The position numbers and the translations under genes were made by a program. The notes under the pieces were generated by a model. It worked only from the letters and a program-made list of their open reading frames with translations, did not search any database and was not told the origin of the DNA. A stretch of 64,000 nucleotides of DNA from contig CAWUHX010000113.1 in NCBI GenBank assembly GCA_963922205.1, positions 558,001 through 622,000 on the forward strand. The letters are read 5' to 3'. Shown piece by piece: positions 49,001 to 60,700 of this stretch (position 1 is the stretch's first letter; every line of letters begins with the position of its first letter). Source of the stretch: Romanomermis culicivorax. Its lineage: Eukaryota; Nematoda; Enoplea; Mermithida; Mermithidae.

Positions 49001-51641
49001 AATGACACCGCGCCGTGAAGTTTTGTGCAGGCCAGACAATGACCCCGTCTAGAGTAGTGCACTGGCCTGCAGTGGGACTGCATCCACCTACATCGCCTAA
49101 GGTGCTTAGGGCCGTAGTGCCGTCCCACGAAGCGACTTGTCCCTCCTCGATGAAGAGGTTAGTCACTGTCTTGCAGACGTTGCTGCAGCACCATTCGTAC
49201 ATCACTCCCAATGTTTGGTTTGTGCTATAAAAGCCAGGGCGAATGCCGACAAGTTTTTGTGAACCAAACATCTTAGTGCGATGTGCTAGCGTGCATGCCG
49301 CAGGCGCTAAGTGCTGAGTGGTCATGACGTCTGCAGTGATGCCCCTAGAGCCGAAGAAACCAGTGTTGGTGCAGACTTTGCGGGAGCGCAATGTGCATTT
49401 CCACGCTGTGGCTGTAATCGGGTCTGAGCTAGGGACATACACCGTAACATTCATGCGCTGCGGGCTCCATGAAGATTGCGGTGGTTTACACTCTACACGC
49501 TGGGGTAACTCAAGTGGATGTCCTCTTCTTGAGAGACCGCAAAATTGATACTGAGCCGCCGGTGCTGACAAACTCACCCCTAGAAACAGTGATGCTACCA
49601 AGGTCAATTTTATTGTCAAAAACAACATTACAAACGTAATTTGTAAGTGTTCACTGAATTTCACAAATCTGGCCTGAGGGGCAGTGTCAGATTTCTTCTT
49701 CGTCGCTGTCGGACGAGATTGATTCCTGACCGGGGAAATCGAGGACCAATCCACCGCACGGGTGGATTTCCCGGAGGATACCAATTTTTGGCGACCGTGG
49801 GGCGACTGCCGTTGGGAACGGGGATTCCTCAATGATGCTGACATCTTCGTTAACCGGACATAAGGTCTCGTCGACGGCCATGTGTTCGACGACGGGCGAC
49901 TTGGTCGCAGCGGTCGGAGATGTCGTTTGGGCTGGTGCCGGCGATTTGACCTGGGCTGTTGCCGACGATGTATGTTGGGCTGTTGCCGGCAATGTAGGAT
50001 CATTTGCAGGTTCCTTGGCCAGGGGCGAGGAAGCAGTAATGTCCATTTTCGTTGGCGATGTCGCGGCAACAGGTGGTGCTGCTGCCGGTGATGTAGCGGC
50101 GGCAGCAGGCAGGAGGATCCGACTGGCCTGTTCGACTGCTCGGCGGGCGGCATCGACTGAAGGCGAGGATGGCTCCCCGTCCAATAAGAACTTCTCGACG
50201 GGCGAGATGGTGATAGTCCCATTGGCAATGAACTCGAGTGCCCGTCGGGCGATGTCGGGTCGTAAGAGGCGCATTGAGACGGGTGCTGCAAGCACGACGT
50301 CGGCGGCCGTGAGCACTTCGACATTCGATGGCTCGTTGAGCAGAGTCCACGGCAAATGCGGGTATTTCTTGGCCAGGTCGACTGACCAGATGGCCAACAT
50401 CGCGTCTTGGACGGGCGATGGCGCTGTGAACAAGAAATCGATAGAGTCGTGGACTGAGATAGATTCCTGGTTCCTACTCTAGGATCACCTGAAGAAGAAG
50501 GTAGTATACCTGACAAATTCATGGGCTCGACCTGGTCGAGGACTTCCGTAGCCGAATCTGTGGAAATCGAAGGCGGTGGTCCTGGAGGGACGATGCGGGC
50601 CGGTGGCGCCGAAGATGTCGTATTCGCGGCTGGAGCTGGCTCGGCAGTCTTAATTTTAGGAATGCGATACGATGCGAGGATGTTAGCGTGGCCAACAAAC
50701 TGCGGTGTCGTCGAGGGGTCCAGAGTGACCGGCATCGCATACCTTGGTGGTGGTGGTGGCAGTGGTATGTCCGATACGTTTATTGGTACGGGTACCTGGG
50801 CTGCTTGGACCACTGAAAATCCAATACTGATTACGCAGACAGGATAACACTGTTGTGAAGAATCTGTCAGGTGTTCAGCAAGTGCCTCATCATCCAGGTC
50901 AAGAGGATCTGGATGAGGAGGGCCATTGGTAGCTCCAACGGCGTTGTTGCGGCGTATGGGCTGCCGATATTGGTTTCCTATCCCGTTGGGAGGGTGATAA
51001 CCATTTCTCTGATGATACACATTTGTCCCCTGGGAAGAATAACCAGTATCTTGGTAGACATTCTCACCCGTGTTTGCCGGATTGCGCTGCGGACAGGCAG
51101 TTGATCGGTGCACTCGCACTTGACGACAATGAGGGCATGGCCTATCACATGGGTCCGTGGGATGGGCACGTGTACGGCAAAAATAACAGCGACCACCGTT
51201 AGCGGCGTTGTTACCGGGAGCGGCACCGGTGGGACGCTGGGCCCGGCAGTCGGCGTCGCTATGTGTACACAGTCCGTGGAAGGAGCACGTTTGAAGGTGT
51301 GCTCCCGACGAGCGTCGCCCGGCGGACTGATTTGGTGTCAACGGCTGTGGAGGCGGTGTCTGTTGGATTGGCGTGGGTGCACGTTGCTGGGCCGTGAGCT
51401 TCGCTACGTGGGCCGTGAGCCTGGCCATTTCCTGTTTCAAGCGGCGAACCTCATCGGCGGAGGATGACGACGTTGGAGCGTTTGCTCTGACGACCGTTTG
51501 CGCTTCTGTTAGGCATTTCGGGATTATATCCGGCGTGTTTAGGTTCTGAAGAGAAAACGGCGTTAGATGGAGCAGTGTACCGGATCTCGTCCCGAAAGAT
51601 TTGGGATTCTGCGTAACAGGCTGCCTTGAGTGTCTCTTCAA
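43089..51641 (-). CDS. Gag(partial)-Env-Pol polyprotein frame, copy 1
   Basis: The 2,850-codon open frame carries everything from the Gag zinc knuckles to the end of integrase and, apart from its start, reads the same as residues 253-3046 of copy 2. Its first 55-60 residues are an artefact: an extra T near 51,471 joins a wrong frame, so the true reading begins at about [12 protein letters not shown]. The region upstream (51,480-52,230) still encodes the Gag N-terminus but is cut into three frames by single-base insertions and deletions. Because these differences crowd against the assembly gap, I suspect sequencing error rather than decay. Domains are described at the intact copy. Confidence 0.85.
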   Translation of the reverse strand: MKRHSRQPVTQNPKSFGTRSGTLLHLTPFSLQNLNTPDIIPKCLTEAQTVVRANAPTSSSSADEVRRLKQEMARLTAHVAKLTAQQRAPTPIQQTPPPQPLTPNQSAGRRSSGAHLQTCSFHGLCTHSDADCRAQRPTGAAPGNNAANGGRCYFCRTRAHPTDPCDRPCPHCRQVRVHRSTACPQRNPANTGENVYQDTGYSSQGTNVYHQRNGYHPPNGIGNQYRQPIRRNNAVGATNGPPHPDPLDLDDEALAEHLTDSSQQCYPVCVISIGFSVVQAAQVPVPINVSDIPLPPPPPRYAMPVTLDPSTTPQFVGHANILASYRIPKIKTAEPAPAANTTSSAPPARIVPPGPPPSISTDSATEVLDQVEPMNLSGILPSSSGDPRVGTRNLSQSTTLSISCSQRHRPSKTRCWPSGQSTWPRNTRICRGLCSTSHRMSKCSRPPTSCLQHPSQCASYDPTSPDGHSSSLPMGLSPSRPSRSSYWTGSHPRLQSMPPAEQSNRPVGSSCLLPPLHHRQQHHLLPRHRQRKWTLLLPRPWPRNLQMILHCRQQPNIHRRQQPRSNRRHQPKRHLRPLRPSRPSSNTWPSTRPYVRLTKMSASLRNPRSQRQSPHGRQKLVSSGKSTRAVDWSSISPVRNQSRPTATKKKSDTAPQARFVKFSEHLQITFVMLFLTIKLTLVASLFLGVSLSAPAAQYQFCGLSRRGHPLELPQRVECKPPQSSWSPQRMNVTVYVPSSDPITATAWKCTLRSRKVCTNTGFFGSRGITADVMTTQHLAPAACTLAHRTKMFGSQKLVGIRPGFYSTNQTLGVMYEWCCSNVCKTVTNLFIEEGQVASWDGTTALSTLGDVGGCSPTAGQCTTLDGVIVWPAQNFTARCHYHPKGNYTASMSGNHVIIDDLQVALKIPGNSRVFQLCPELRSTTVRTDQGLLHRIHGRYNLTQNLFRVATDSRPDPVNAKLNYLAQQIKESEINGFRFTWLELCSHAQRYLDLTWQLLRFDPTLGARAFLQRNDLTAEFTGDALTIWPCQKVNATYVYHSYRVGNVCYKYLPVQVGGTIYFATPGGPDLIKSSPIVPCHHHFTGIFRNRSGWFTESGAVHVSHIPLELFWKQRFNITHFEARALFHDQLAMTPSNFAFFKQYVYKTEQIEAVLNRLVNFTAGLSLQPDAIYQAFAGVGTDIKASLGGVGLAANHVITGQQHTLAQGLHAVLSTPVQLIFNILITLTVLIGAGYLAYLGVSYYLSYRLRSKQVRFVSRFSPLGLYRKVQRWIGFHYVQNDVPSQLDRITPCFVVLLDTKETPAFLDTGCPRTIISQRLHKALAKESPKAVMAFQQHHDFNPLMSINGKAVHTILSGPYEIMLPGNRQPNTRIDVHLHVCKTTSPFWAPVDLILGLDFLEQFKNIMFDYQRNVCRLDAVELPLLLTTPEIDQIDPWWENTRALSRNSHRSGSRSRSRASSISRPHSRASSVASSRGSTRGSRASSRRASRHLSTLHGSGCPRPPPGTSPVTLEKGRYREPSDSDAPTSPVPNAPPLSDTEVESLGATQSPKDHSDHVLTVQDESTLLNDPEPSVGYALVGLLRRTGLPIPKRSGKTKHASGATTPDSGHVVTAFYPNDIRTPHIKVLLNNWVEAKALVDTGAVFSLLDHKLAAQLPNLSLSQTRARPIAANGSPIPLLGAAYITVTVADVSERIQVQIQENCSAELVLGTNFLGRFNCVSLNWEKSFLQFEESRIPCDNLIHSPPSARGALPLKDLVILEPRSLTRFTVPVPPIYTNVPEVAFFPKHLTGSQRHVYFAGSVSTVTNGHIPLQVVNPSTHSVVLYPHTTIGHVQMHSEPSRESPVDSDTVLDRQWVEANAVISPDISPRDRAALLDLLVAYTDLYALDEKDTGSTDLVQHEISTGDARPVRRFPYRSSPKEKDLIMQEVKALQEKGIIRPSTSPWATNTVLVRKKNGSHRMCVDFRGLNEVTKKNVYPLPRIDDILDTLKGMKYFTTLDQANAYWSIPIAEADKEKMAFNTPIGLYEFNYLPFGLCNAPGTFQRLMDLLLTGIQWRTVLTYLDDILVFGNSHTQMLERLADVFARLRRGGMKLRLSKCKFSHSEVEYLGYRISQSGLEPDQAKLAAVQNLPIPQNAKDIKSFLGLVSYYRRFIPGCARLSEPLTKLLRKETTFQWSKPQQEAFDELRRLLTNPPILRHPDFSESFILQTDASISGIGAVLSQLDEHGYDHPVAYASRGLTAAEKNYSITELETLAVVHFVKHFRPYLFQHEVVVQTDHTAVKAVLEKPNPSARITRWGLALAEFKLTIRPRKGQSNGNADALSRLPDPNSLTGQSIDDTPLYRPEGHVMMITDGAQHLARSRTLTDGVQHLARSSNSAPITVGAERPVRSESYAQISIGAQHPDLFAAQLEDPELADIIRSLKPLGDQNDVRGYHLLDNVLQKWTGESNKIVIPKSMVTTIIRAHHDDILAGHFGAKRTARLIARRYHWPSLSRDVKSFCQRCDLCQRNKPARQKTTATLKPITITGPFHRVGVDCMGPMTTSEAGNRFIVVFIDYFTKWVEAFATPDITAHTIARLFVTQIVCRHGAPQILQSDRGTDFTSKLMTEITGICATKKIHSTAYHPMTNGEVERANQTLATRLRMYVHQGHTDWDEHLPYAVFAVNISMNESTGYSPFELMYGRTPMLPVDAALSFNPPAHIINVSSYDMEVKRHFTNALTLIQSRIEKAQEAYARSYDRKAHDVSYKVGDQVLKLPTSNKRGLTPKLLPIYDGPYLVTSVAYPNVTLRLEMDQEDTVHVNQLRLYVSPEQPSEAEDTPPTSQATDSAPLLYPSISRDFTPNLIDPHLDAEVPDP
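49687..50478 (-). CDS. Overlapping Gag C-terminal frame, copy 1
   Basis: This is the same reading as at 61,056-61,847 in copy 2, with no difference seen: open from just after a TAG to an acidic SSDSDEEEI terminus, overlapping the long frame in the -1 phase. It lacks an ATG at its beginning and would be reached by the 65-nt intron at 50,424-50,488. Confidence 0.55.
   Translation of the reverse strand, partial: SRNQESISVHDSIDFLFTAPSPVQDAMLAIWSVDLAKKYPHLPWTLLNEPSNVEVLTAADVVLAAPVSMRLLRPDIARRALEFIANGTITISPVEKFLLDGEPSSPSVDAARRAVEQASRILLPAAAATSPAAAPPVAATSPTKMDITASSPLAKEPANDPTLPATAQHTSSATAQVKSPAPAQTTSPTAATKSPVVEHMAVDETLCPVNEDVSIIEESPFPTAVAPRSPKIGILREIHPCGGLVLDFPGQESISSDSDEEEI
50424..50488 (-). other. 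Same candidate 65-nt intron in copy 1
   Basis: The same splice sites are present with identical spacing. Since the two copies are otherwise identical here, this is not independent evidence. Confidence 0.5.
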
Positions 51642-52526
51642 GAGTCGTGAACTCCCTAAACTTGATACTATCTCGGAGGACCGGCTTCAGTCCCCGCAGA
51701 AAGATAGGTTTGATGATAGAATCTCGGACATCCGTCGCGAGGTCTGGATACGCTACCCTGGATAGTCTCTTGAGGTGCTCAAGGTAGACTATCGCGGACT
51801 CTGTCCGCTTCTGCAGTCGATCTTGATCAGCTGCTGATGCAGATCAGAGTCGCGCCCTACCGGAAAATCTCTCCGTAGAAAAAGCCGTAAACTCTTCGTA
51901 GCGGGTAGGTTATTGGAGTGCTGCTGCTAAAGTCCCCGGTAGGGAAGGCGAGAGCAGGACCCGTGAGGCATGACTCCAGAAAAGCGATTTTATACGCATG
52001 ATCTGTCTCGCTTACACCCTGGATGTGTAAAGAAACGAGTAAGATGCGACATAAAATCGGTGAGTAGACTCACCAAAAGCACCGGAGAAGGGTGGGAGGG
52101 GCCATAAAGCTGGACACGGGAGGGTGCCTCCGACCATTTCATGGCCCTCTAACTTTTGGTTGAGGGGTCCAAGAGCATTCTCAAATGCAGCCTGGACTTT
52201 TGTTCTCGATCTGTGAAGGGAGATCAGCTTCCGACTTCATGTCCGAGGGTTCGTTTTCCCGTAAGGTGGTTAGAACAGACGTCCTTGCCCGTGAAGCAAT
52301 TAAGTCAAATTGAATAGAGAGTGGCTCACTGGTCTGTACAGGCTGGGTACTGAGACGGCAGGAACGACGGGGTGTCTCTATTGTGTAAAAATGAAAGTGA
52401 GTACTGACTTTTGAATTCGCGGCGAAAGAGCGCGTGAATTCGGAAAACGCGTGCGCGACGGCGTTTGTGACGTAAATTGATTTAGCTTAAGACTAGCGAC
52501 CACGGAAAGGGAGCTAGAATGGAATA
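51642..52526 (-). pseudogene. Gag N-terminus and leader of copy 1 with clustered indels
   Basis: Compared with 62,840-63,882 this stretch has about fourteen single-base differences with a net gain of 13 bases. Examples are CCGTAGAAAAAGCC for CCGTAGAAAAGCC, GGTTATTGG for GGTATTGG, CTGGATGTG for CTGGAGTG and GACTTTTG for GACTTTG. Most are homopolymer or neighbour duplications. They break the Gag frame. Their position beside the gap points to uncorrected read errors, though real decay cannot be excluded. Confidence 0.7.
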
Positions 52527-52626
52527 NNNNNNNNNNNNNNNNNNNNNNNNNNNNNNNNNNNNNNNNNNNNNNNNNNNNNNNNNNNNNNNNNNNNNNNNNN
52601 NNNNNNNNNNNNNNNNNNNNNNNNNN
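52527..52626. other. Assembly gap of exactly 100 N
   Basis: A round 100-N run normally marks a gap of unknown size. It replaces the outer leader of copy 1 and part of the LTR next to copy 2. If the two units share a single LTR, about 116 bases of leader and 156 bases of LTR would be missing here. Confidence 0.95.
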
Positions 52627-52890
52627 AGTGAGTAATAGGCTGTGACTCCTGATGGATACTGGCATTTTCCCCAGGCTTCCCCAAGTTGGCGTTGGGGCCT
52701 AACCTGGCAAATGATGGCTATAGAGAGGTCTATAGTTGGTTCTCTTGTGTTGTCCTTGGGGTCTTGCTGTAGGGTAACGGACAACGCTGCCAGGCTAGGT
52801 GCGACAATCCCCGAGTCCTACTCAGTGAGAGTGGGGACAGGGTCACCCGTGAAGTGACCTAAATTATGGGACCCGATTATGAACCAGACA
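52627..52890 (-). repeat. Partial 3' LTR of copy 2
   Basis: It corresponds to 41,260-41,522 of the inferred LTR with a single extra C (CTTCCCC for CTTCCC). The outer 156 bases are lost in the N gap. Confidence 0.7.
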
Positions 52891-52901
52891 GCCCCCCTTT
52901 A

Positions 52902-54457
52902 GCCCGAACCTGAGAGGTGGAGGCCCTACTTATCTGTGGAAACCTCGGGAAACCGACTTAGGAAGGATTTCCCAACAAATAACCCACAAATAACAATAAT
53001 CCCCTGAGAAGACTCACCTAGTCCTGTTTCTCAAGCGATTACGACGCAACGGGCGGCAAGTCCCTGGATGCTTTCGGTCTTCTGGCACTGGGAGCGGGGG
53101 ATGCAATCCTCAAACGTCCTAGGCGGCGAGCGGCGGCGAGCGGCGGCGAGCGGGAGGGAGCGGGAGCGAGCGGGAGGCGAAACTCCAACGTTTAATTCAC
53201 GAACCGGGGCGGTCGGACACCTGGCACTGATGGGCAGCGGGGGTACTGTAGGCGGTGAGCGGCGGACGCAGTAAGAAATGCAAGGGTATGCAAATTTATT
53301 TAAAATAATAGGCGGCAGATGCAGTCAAGTATATAAAAATATGCAAATTGAGCAGGGCGGCGGACGCGATGACAACCGGACGAAAGCTTGGTGAACCCAA
53401 GAATGAGCGAAACATGTCCTTTTAAGGACATGTTTGGCTACAGCTGCAGCTTGGGCGGAGTTTCTCGGCGCTCAAGCTAACTTCTGCAGCTAGACGCGAT
53501 GCAGAGGATGCCTATGAGCACATAGACATTTTTTCATTCACATGCGTTTAGCACTGAGGCCGGCTGCAGTGCCTATGCTAAGCATATGAACGTCTTTAGC
53601 TAAAACTTCTTAGCTAGTCGTTTTGCGTAACAAAAACGACGCTAATTTTTGATGATAAGAGGTGCGTGAGCGCACCAAAAATAGCCATGTGCTCGTGGAG
53701 CACGACTGGCGGAAGTTTTTAGCTAAAGGGCCTACTGTAGCCCGCGTTTGTAAAGAAATAAAAATACAACAAAACGAAACATAGAAATGCATGAAAAATA
53801 TAAAAACAAACGTAAAATGCATGTGTAAAAATGAAATAAACAAAAGCATGTTCGAGTAATAAATGAAACATGAAAAATAACAAAATGTCGGCATGATCAG
53901 GATCACGTGACGTTGGAGAATTGAGCGGCACGTGACACGGCGGTCCTTCGAAAAAGGGCGTCCTCGTCCTTGCAGTGGTCAGTAGTGAGGTTTTGTACGG
54001 CGTGTCCGTGGTCGTAGGTCATTCCAAGGTGTGACGGCAGAAGTGGTCGAATAGGTCCGTTGGGTTGTCGGCGGGTGGCGCCTTCTTTGATCGTAATTCG
54101 TTCGGCGGTATGGTGACCGGAGGTTGTTGATGTGTGGAGTTGCGGACATTGAATATCCTGTGCGACAGTCTAGAACACAGAAAAGAAAAAATTTTCAGGG
54201 CAAGATGTAGGCTATCGCAGAGGATGCGCCCCAGTGAGGTACAGATTGTCGGGCTATCGCAGAGGATGCACCCTGTGAGGTGTAGGCTATCACGTGAGGA
54301 TGCGCCTAAAGCGTGACGCTTAGGTTGCTGAACGCTCTCTTCTATCCGCTAAGATCCAGCATGGACAAGAGTGGATACTTCGTGAGGGGCACGGCGGTCC
54401 TTCGAAAAAGGACGTCCTCGTCCGTAAGCGGGGACAATGAAGAGAGTGCATCTTGAG
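52902..54457 (-). other. 3' non-coding region of copy 2
   Basis: It is the counterpart of 41,534-43,088 with the same minisatellite, palindrome (53,411-53,434) and repeated GGCTATCGCAGAGGATGC units. The only differences noticed are one extra G at about 53,240 and the LTR-side base. Confidence 0.65.
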
Positions 54458-57400
54458 TTACGGGTCGGGAACCTCTGCATCAAGATGGGGGTCAATCAGA
54501 TTCGGTGTAAAGTCCCGGCTTATTGAAGGATACAATAAGGGTGCCGAATCTGTTGCCTGTGAAGTGGGAGGTGTATCCTCTGCTTCACTCGGTTGTTCAG
54601 GGGACACGTAAAGTCGAAGCTGGTTGACATGTACAGTGTCTTCCTGATCCATCTCGAGACGAAGTGTGACATTGGGATATGCCACACTTGTGACAAGGTA
54701 GGGCCCATCGTAGATGGGCAGCAATTTAGGAGTGAGTCCACGTTTGTTGGAGGTGGGCAGTTTGAGCACCTGATCCCCTACTTTGTATGAGACATCATGT
54801 GCCTTCCGGTCGTACGACCGTGCATAGGCTTCCTGTGCTTTCTCAATCCGACTCTGGATTAAGGTTAACGCATTCGTGAAATGACGTTTGACCTCCATAT
54901 CATACGAGGAAACATTAATGATATGGGCCGGAGGGTTGAATGAGAGCGCGGCATCAACAGGGAGCATGGGTGTGCGACCGTACATGAGTTCAAAGGGCGA
55001 GTACCCTGTTGACTCATTCATGCTGATATTGACGGCAAACACAGCGTATGGTAGGTGTTCATCCCAATCGGTATGTCCTTGATGAACATACATACGTAGC
55101 CGTGTGGCTAGCGTCTGATTAGCTCTTTCCACTTCGCCGTTGGTCATCGGATGATAGGCGGTAGAGTGGATTTTCTTCGTTGCGCAGATCCCAGTGATCT
55201 CAGTCATCAGTTTTGATGTGAAATCAGTGCCACGATCTGACTGAAGAATCTGCGGTGCCCCGTGCCGGCAGACAATTTGCGTTACAAACAGCCGGGCTAT
55301 GGTGTGCGCAGTGATGTCCGGAGTAGCAAAAGCTTCGACCCATTTCGTAAAGTAGTCGATAAAGACTACGATGAAACGGTTGCCAGCTTCGCTAGTGGTC
55401 ATTGGTCCCATGCAGTCAACACCTACCCGGTGAAACGGTCCCGTTATGGTGATAGGTTTCAGGGTCGCAGTGGTTTTCTGTCGAGCGGGCTTATTCCGTT
55501 GGCAAAGATCACACCGCTGACAGAAGGACTTGACATCCCGACTGAGGGAGGGCCAGTGGTATCTGCGAGCAATGAGCCGCGCAGTACGTTTAGCACCGAA
55601 GTGTCCAGCTAAGATGTCATCGTGATGAGCCCGGATAATGGTAGTAACCATGGATTTGGGTATGACGATCTTATTGGACTCGCCTGTCCATTTCTGAAGA
55701 ACGTTATCCAACAGATGGTAGCCTCGCACATCATTCTGGTCGCCCAGGGGCTTAAGAGAGCGAATGATGTCGGCTAACTCCGGATCCTCCAGCTGAGCAG
55801 CGAAAAGGTCGGGGTGCTGCGCACCGATGGATATCTGGGCATAAGACTCTGATCGTACCGGGCGCTCCGCGCCAACAGTGATCGGTGCTGAATTACTTGA
55901 ACGCGCCAGGTGCTGCACACCATCGGTCAAGGTCCTGGATCGCGCCAGGTGCTGCGCACCATCGGTGATCATCATAACGTGCCCCTCAGGTCTGTAGAGG
56001 GGAGTATCATCAATACTCTGACCGGTGAGGGAGTTAGGATCCGGCAGGCGTGATAATGCGTCAGCATTACCATTAGACTGACCTTTTCGCGGCCGAATTG
56101 TCAGTTTGAATTCGGCGAGCGCGAGTCCCCACCGAGTGATCCGAGCAGAGGGGTTAGGCTTCTCCAACACTGCTTTGACCGCGGTATGGTCAGTCTGAAC
56201 AACCACCTCGTGCTGGAAGAGGTATGGTCGAAAGTGCTTGACGAAATGGACAACAGCGAGAGTCTCCAGTTCTGTAATGGAGTAGTTTTTCTCGGCCGCT
56301 GTTAACCCTCGGCTGGCGTACGCGACAGGATGGTCGTATCCATGTTCGTCTAACTGGCTAAGAACCGCTCCTATCCCCGAAATACTTGCATCAGTTTGAA
56401 GGATAAAGGATTCCGAAAAGTCCGGATGGCGCAGGATAGGAGGGTTGGTCAGCAGGCGGCGGAGTTCATCGAATGCCTCCTGCTGAGGTTTTGACCACTG
56501 GAAAGTAGTTTCCTTCCGTAAGAGCTTGGTGAGTGGCTCGCTGAGCCGGGCACAACCAGGGATGAAACGCCTGTAGTAAGACACGAGGCCTAGGAAGGAC
56601 TTGATGTCTTTGGCGTTTTGTGGAATGGGTAGGTTTTGGACGGCGGCCAGCTTGGCTTGGTCAGGTTCTAGGCCGCTCTGTGAGATGCGATAGCCTAGGT
56701 ATTCTACCTCTGAGTGCGAGAACTTGCACTTGCTCAGTCTGAGCTTCATTCCACCCCGGCGAAGACGGGCGAACACATCTGCCAGGCGCTCAAGCATTTG
56801 GGTGTGAGAGTTCCCGAACACCAAAATGTCGTCGAGATAAGTCAGAACCGTGCGCCATTGGATTCCAGTAAGGAGGAGGTCCATAAGGCGTTGAAATGTC
56901 CCTGGCGCGTTGCATAAACCGAAAGGCAAATAATTGAATTCGTAAAGTCCAATAGGCGTATTAAAAGCCATCTTTTCTTTATCCGCCTCGGCAATCGGGA
57001 TTGACCAATAAGCGTTAGCCTGGTCAAGAGTAGTGAAATACTTCATACCCTTGAGTGTGTCGAGAATGTCATCTATCCGCGGGAGAGGGTAGACATTCTT
57101 TTTCGTGACCTCGTTAAGACCACGAAAGTCGACACACATACGGTGAGAACCGTTTTTCTTGCGCACCAGGACAGTATTAGTAGCCCACGGAGACGTGCTC
57201 GGCCGAATAATACCTTTCTCCTGGAGCGCCTTGACCTCTTGCATGATGAGATCCTTCTCCTTAGGTGAGGACCGGTAAGGGAAGCGGCGGACTGGGCGGG
57301 CATCGCCCGTGCTGATTTCGTGCTGGACGAGATCAGTGGAACCTGTGTCCTTTTCATCAAGAGCATAAAGGTCGGTGTATGCAACCAGCAGATCGAGTAA

Positions 57401-57700
57401 GGCTGCCCGGTCCCGAGGGGAGATGTCCGGTGAGATTACAGCATTGGCCTCGACCCACTGACGATCGAGGACGGTGTCTGAGTCGACCGGTGATTCCCGT
57501 GAGGGTTCACTATGCATCTGCACATGACCGATGGTCGTGTGCGGGTAGAGAACCACGGAATGAGTACTCGGGTTGACTACCTGAAGTGGTATGTGACCGT
57601 TGGTCACGGTACTCACGCTTCCAGCAAAATATACGTGTCTTTGAGATCCGGTGAGGTGCTTCGGAAAGAAGGCCACCTCAGGCACGTTCGTATAGATTGG
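54458..57700 (-). CDS. Pol part: RT, RNase H and integrase, copy 2
   Basis: The reverse transcriptase begins near [12 protein letters not shown] and has the fingers motif [13 protein letters not shown], the first catalytic Asp in [10 protein letters not shown] and the YLDD box, followed by the thumb with [14 protein letters not shown]. The RNase H domain has [18 protein letters not shown] and QTDHTAVK, supplying the D-E-D set. The integrase has the zinc finger ending [26 protein letters not shown] and [10 protein letters not shown] (D-D-35-E), then [10 protein letters not shown], the GPY/F signature of Ty3/gypsy integrases. No chromodomain follows; the C-terminus is short and acidic. It functions in copying RNA to DNA and inserting it. 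All residues needed appear intact. Confidence 0.93.
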   Translation of the reverse strand, partial: PIYTNVPEVAFFPKHLTGSQRHVYFAGSVSTVTNGHIPLQVVNPSTHSVVLYPHTTIGHVQMHSEPSRESPVDSDTVLDRQWVEANAVISPDISPRDRAALLDLLVAYTDLYALDEKDTGSTDLVQHEISTGDARPVRRFPYRSSPKEKDLIMQEVKALQEKGIIRPSTSPWATNTVLVRKKNGSHRMCVDFRGLNEVTKKNVYPLPRIDDILDTLKGMKYFTTLDQANAYWSIPIAEADKEKMAFNTPIGLYEFNYLPFGLCNAPGTFQRLMDLLLTGIQWRTVLTYLDDILVFGNSHTQMLERLADVFARLRRGGMKLRLSKCKFSHSEVEYLGYRISQSGLEPDQAKLAAVQNLPIPQNAKDIKSFLGLVSYYRRFIPGCARLSEPLTKLLRKETTFQWSKPQQEAFDELRRLLTNPPILRHPDFSESFILQTDASISGIGAVLSQLDEHGYDHPVAYASRGLTAAEKNYSITELETLAVVHFVKHFRPYLFQHEVVVQTDHTAVKAVLEKPNPSARITRWGLALAEFKLTIRPRKGQSNGNADALSRLPDPNSLTGQSIDDTPLYRPEGHVMMITDGAQHLARSRTLTDGVQHLARSSNSAPITVGAERPVRSESYAQISIGAQHPDLFAAQLEDPELADIIRSLKPLGDQNDVRGYHLLDNVLQKWTGESNKIVIPKSMVTTIIRAHHDDILAGHFGAKRTARLIARRYHWPSLSRDVKSFCQRCDLCQRNKPARQKTTATLKPITITGPFHRVGVDCMGPMTTSEAGNRFIVVFIDYFTKWVEAFATPDITAHTIARLFVTQIVCRHGAPQILQSDRGTDFTSKLMTEITGICATKKIHSTAYHPMTNGEVERANQTLATRLRMYVHQGHTDWDEHLPYAVFAVNISMNESTGYSPFELMYGRTPMLPVDAALSFNPPAHIINVSSYDMEVKRHFTNALTLIQSRIEKAQEAYARSYDRKAHDVSYKVGDQVLKLPTSNKRGLTPKLLPIYDGPYLVTSVAYPNVTLRLEMDQEDTVHVNQLRLYVSPEQPSEAEDTPPTSQATDSAPLLYPSISRDFTPNLIDPHLDAEVPDP

Positions 57701-60700
57701 TGGGACAGGGACAGTGAATCGTGTCAGGGAGCGAGGCTCTAGAATCACCAAGTCCTTCAGGGGCAAAGCGCCGCGGGCAGAAGGTGGGCTGTGGATGAGA
57801 TTGTCACAGGGGATCCTACTTTCTTCGAACTGGAGGAAGGATTTCTCCCAGTTCAGACTGACACAATTGAACCGGCCGAGGAAGTTGGTTCCAAGGACCA
57901 GTTCAGCTGAACAGTTCTCCTGTATTTGGACCTGAATCCGTTCAGAGACATCAGCCACTGTAACTGTGATGTAGGCTGCTCCTAGCAGTGGGATCGGGGA
58001 CCCATTGGCTGCGATAGGGCGTGCCCTGGTTTGTGATAGTGACAAGTTGGGCAGCTGGGCCGCTAACTTGTGGTCCAGGAGTGAGAAAACGGCTCCTGTG
58101 TCGACCAGTGCCTTCGCTTCTACCCAGTTGTTGAGGAGAACTTTGATATGGGGTGTCCGAATATCATTTGGGTAAAAAGCCGTGACCACATGACCGGAAT
58201 CAGGTGTGGTGGCACCACTAGCGTGTTTGGTCTTACCGGACCGCTTTGGAATCGGCAGTCCCGTACGACGTAGAAGACCTACTAGAGCGTATCCGACAGA
58301 GGGTTCCGGGTCATTCAGAAGGGTGGACTCATCCTGCACCGTTAGTACGTGGTCTGAGTGATCCTTCGGACTCTGAGTAGCTCCTAGTGATTCAACCTCG
58401 GTGTCGGATAGCGGAGGCGCGTTTGGCACGGGTGATGTCGGAGCATCTGAATCACTTGGCTCACGGTATCGGCCCTTCTCTAGCGTAACTGGAGAGGTTC
58501 CAGGCGGAGGTCGAGGGCAACCTGACCCGTGCAAGGTCGACAGATGACGACTTGCCCGTCTAGAAGAGGCCCGGGATCCCCTAGTTGACCCACGTGATGA
58601 GGCAACTGAGGAGGCCCGTGAGTGTGGCCGAGAGATGGACGAAGCCCTGGACCGCGATCGTGATCCCGACCTGTGTGAGTTTCGCGAGAGAGCACGTGTG
58701 TTCTCCCACCAGGGGTCGATCTGGTCAATCTCCGGCGTGGTCAGCAGGAGGGGTAATTCTACCGCGTCCAGCCGACAAACATTACGTTGGTAGTCAAACA
58801 TAATGTTCTTGAACTGTTCTAAGAAGTCCAGTCCGAGTATGAGGTCAACAGGTGCCCAGAAGGGAGACGTAGTCTTGCACACATGGAGATGTACATCGAT
58901 CCGTGTGTTCGGCTGGCGGTTTCCGGGCAACATGATTTCATATGGTCCCGAAAGGATGGTATGAACGGCTTTACCATTGATGCTCATCAATGGGTTAAAG
59001 TCGTGATGTTGCTGGAACGCCATGACCGCCTTCGGACTTTCTTTAGCCAAGGCCTTATGAAGACGTTGGCTAATGATAGTGCGTGGGCAACCCGTGTCAA
59101 GGAAAGCAGGAGTTTCCTTGGTGTCCAGCAGCACGACGAAGCACGGTGTGATTCGGTCAAGCTGGGAGGGCACATCGTTTTGCACGTAGTGAAAACCGAT
59201 CCAGCGTTGGACTTTACGGTAAAGACCCAACGGGGAGAAACGGCTAACAAACCGGACCTGTTTGCTCCGCAGACGGTAGCTGAGATAATAAGATACACCA
59301 AGATAGGCAAGGTATCCGGCACCGATCAGCACTGTCAGGGTAATTAGGATGTTAAAGATCAACTGGACCGGCGTGCTCAGGACAGCATGCAAGCCCTGGG
59401 CGAGGGTGTGTTGTTGACCCGTAATAACATGGTTTGCTGCCAAACCGACACCTCCCAGAGAGGCCTTGATGTCGGTTCCTACCCCTGCAAAGGCCTGGTA
59501 GATGGCATCTGGTTGCAGGGATAGACCAGCGGTAAAGTTTACCAGCCGGTTTAATACCGCTTCAATTTGCTCAGTCTTGTAAACGTACTGTTTAAAGAAG
59601 GCAAAGTTTGAAGGGGTCATCGCCAACTGGTCATGGAAGAGCGCCCGTGCCTCAAAGTGAGTGATGTTGAAACGCTGCTTCCAGAAGAGTTCCAGTGGGA
59701 TGTGGCTCACATGGACCGCGCCAGACTCAGTAAACCAGCCCGAGCGATTTCGGAAAATCCCTGTAAAGTGGTGATGACACGGCACAATTGGGCTGGATTT
59801 AATGAGATCCGGACCACCGGGGGTGGCGAAGTAGATGGTGCCGCCAACCTGTACAGGTAAGTACTTGTAGCAAACGTTCCCCACCCGGTACGAGTGATAA
59901 ACGTAGGTGGCGTTGACCTTCTGACACGGCCATATTGTCAGCGCGTCGCCTGTGAATTCCGCCGTCAGGTCATTCCTCTGGAGGAATGCCCGGGCACCCA
60001 GGGTAGGGTCGAAGCGAAGCAACTGCCAAGTCAGATCAAGATAGCGTTGAGCGTGAGAGCAGAGCTCAAGCCACGTGAACCGGAAACCGTTAATTTCCGA
60101 CTCCTTGATCTGCTGAGCCAGATAGTTCAGTTTGGCATTGACAGGATCGGGACGGCTGTCTGTTGCCACTCTGAACAAGTTTTGGGTCAAATTGTATCTC
60201 CCATGGATGCGATGGAGAAGACCCTGATCCGTCCGGACTGTGGTGGAACGTAGTTCTGGGCACAGTTGGAAGACACGGGAGTTTCCCGGGATCTTGAGGG
60301 CAACCTGTAGATCATCGATGATGACGTGGTTCCCTGACATGGACGCAGTGTAATTTCCCTTGGGGTGATAATGACACCGCGCCGTGAAGTTTTGTGCAGG
60401 CCAGACAATGACCCCGTCTAGAGTAGTGCACTGGCCTGCAGTGGGACTGCATCCACCTACATCGCCTAAGGTGCTTAGGGCCGTAGTGCCGTCCCACGAA
60501 GCGACTTGTCCCTCCTCGATGAAGAGGTTAGTCACTGTCTTGCAGACGTTGCTGCAGCACCATTCGTACATCACTCCCAATGTTTGGTTTGTGCTATAAA
60601 AGCCAGGGCGAATGCCGACAAGTTTTTGTGAACCAAACATCTTAGTGCGATGTGCTAGCGTGCATGCCGCAGGCGCTAAGTGCTGAGTGGTCATGACGTC

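Larger units (their letters stand above)
41105..52526 (-). mobile_element. Ty3/gypsy-type env-bearing LTR element, copy 1 (5' end lost in gap)
   Basis: On the minus strand the order is leader, gag, env, protease, RT, RNase H, integrase, a long 3' non-coding region, polypurine tract and 3' LTR. It shares an 11.37 kb unit with the copy starting at 52,627. The coding part from about 51,470 leftward shows no difference that I could detect from the other copy. By contrast, the last 1 kb before the assembly gap has about a dozen one-base differences, nearly all insertions. Base composition is far more GC-rich than the host DNA. The 5' LTR is not present because the gap follows. Confidence 0.88.

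Noticed and set aside
49832-50482. 216-codon plus-strand frame opposite the overlapping gag frame (also 61,201-61,851)
   Set aside because: Ala/Gly/Val-rich mirror of the sense coding, without a domain. Three frames are open here because of composition.
51480-52400. Genuine pseudogene decay of gag in copy 1
   Set aside because: The differences are single-base insertions clustered at the assembly gap while the rest of the unit shows none. Sequencing error is the simpler reading, so decay is not claimed.
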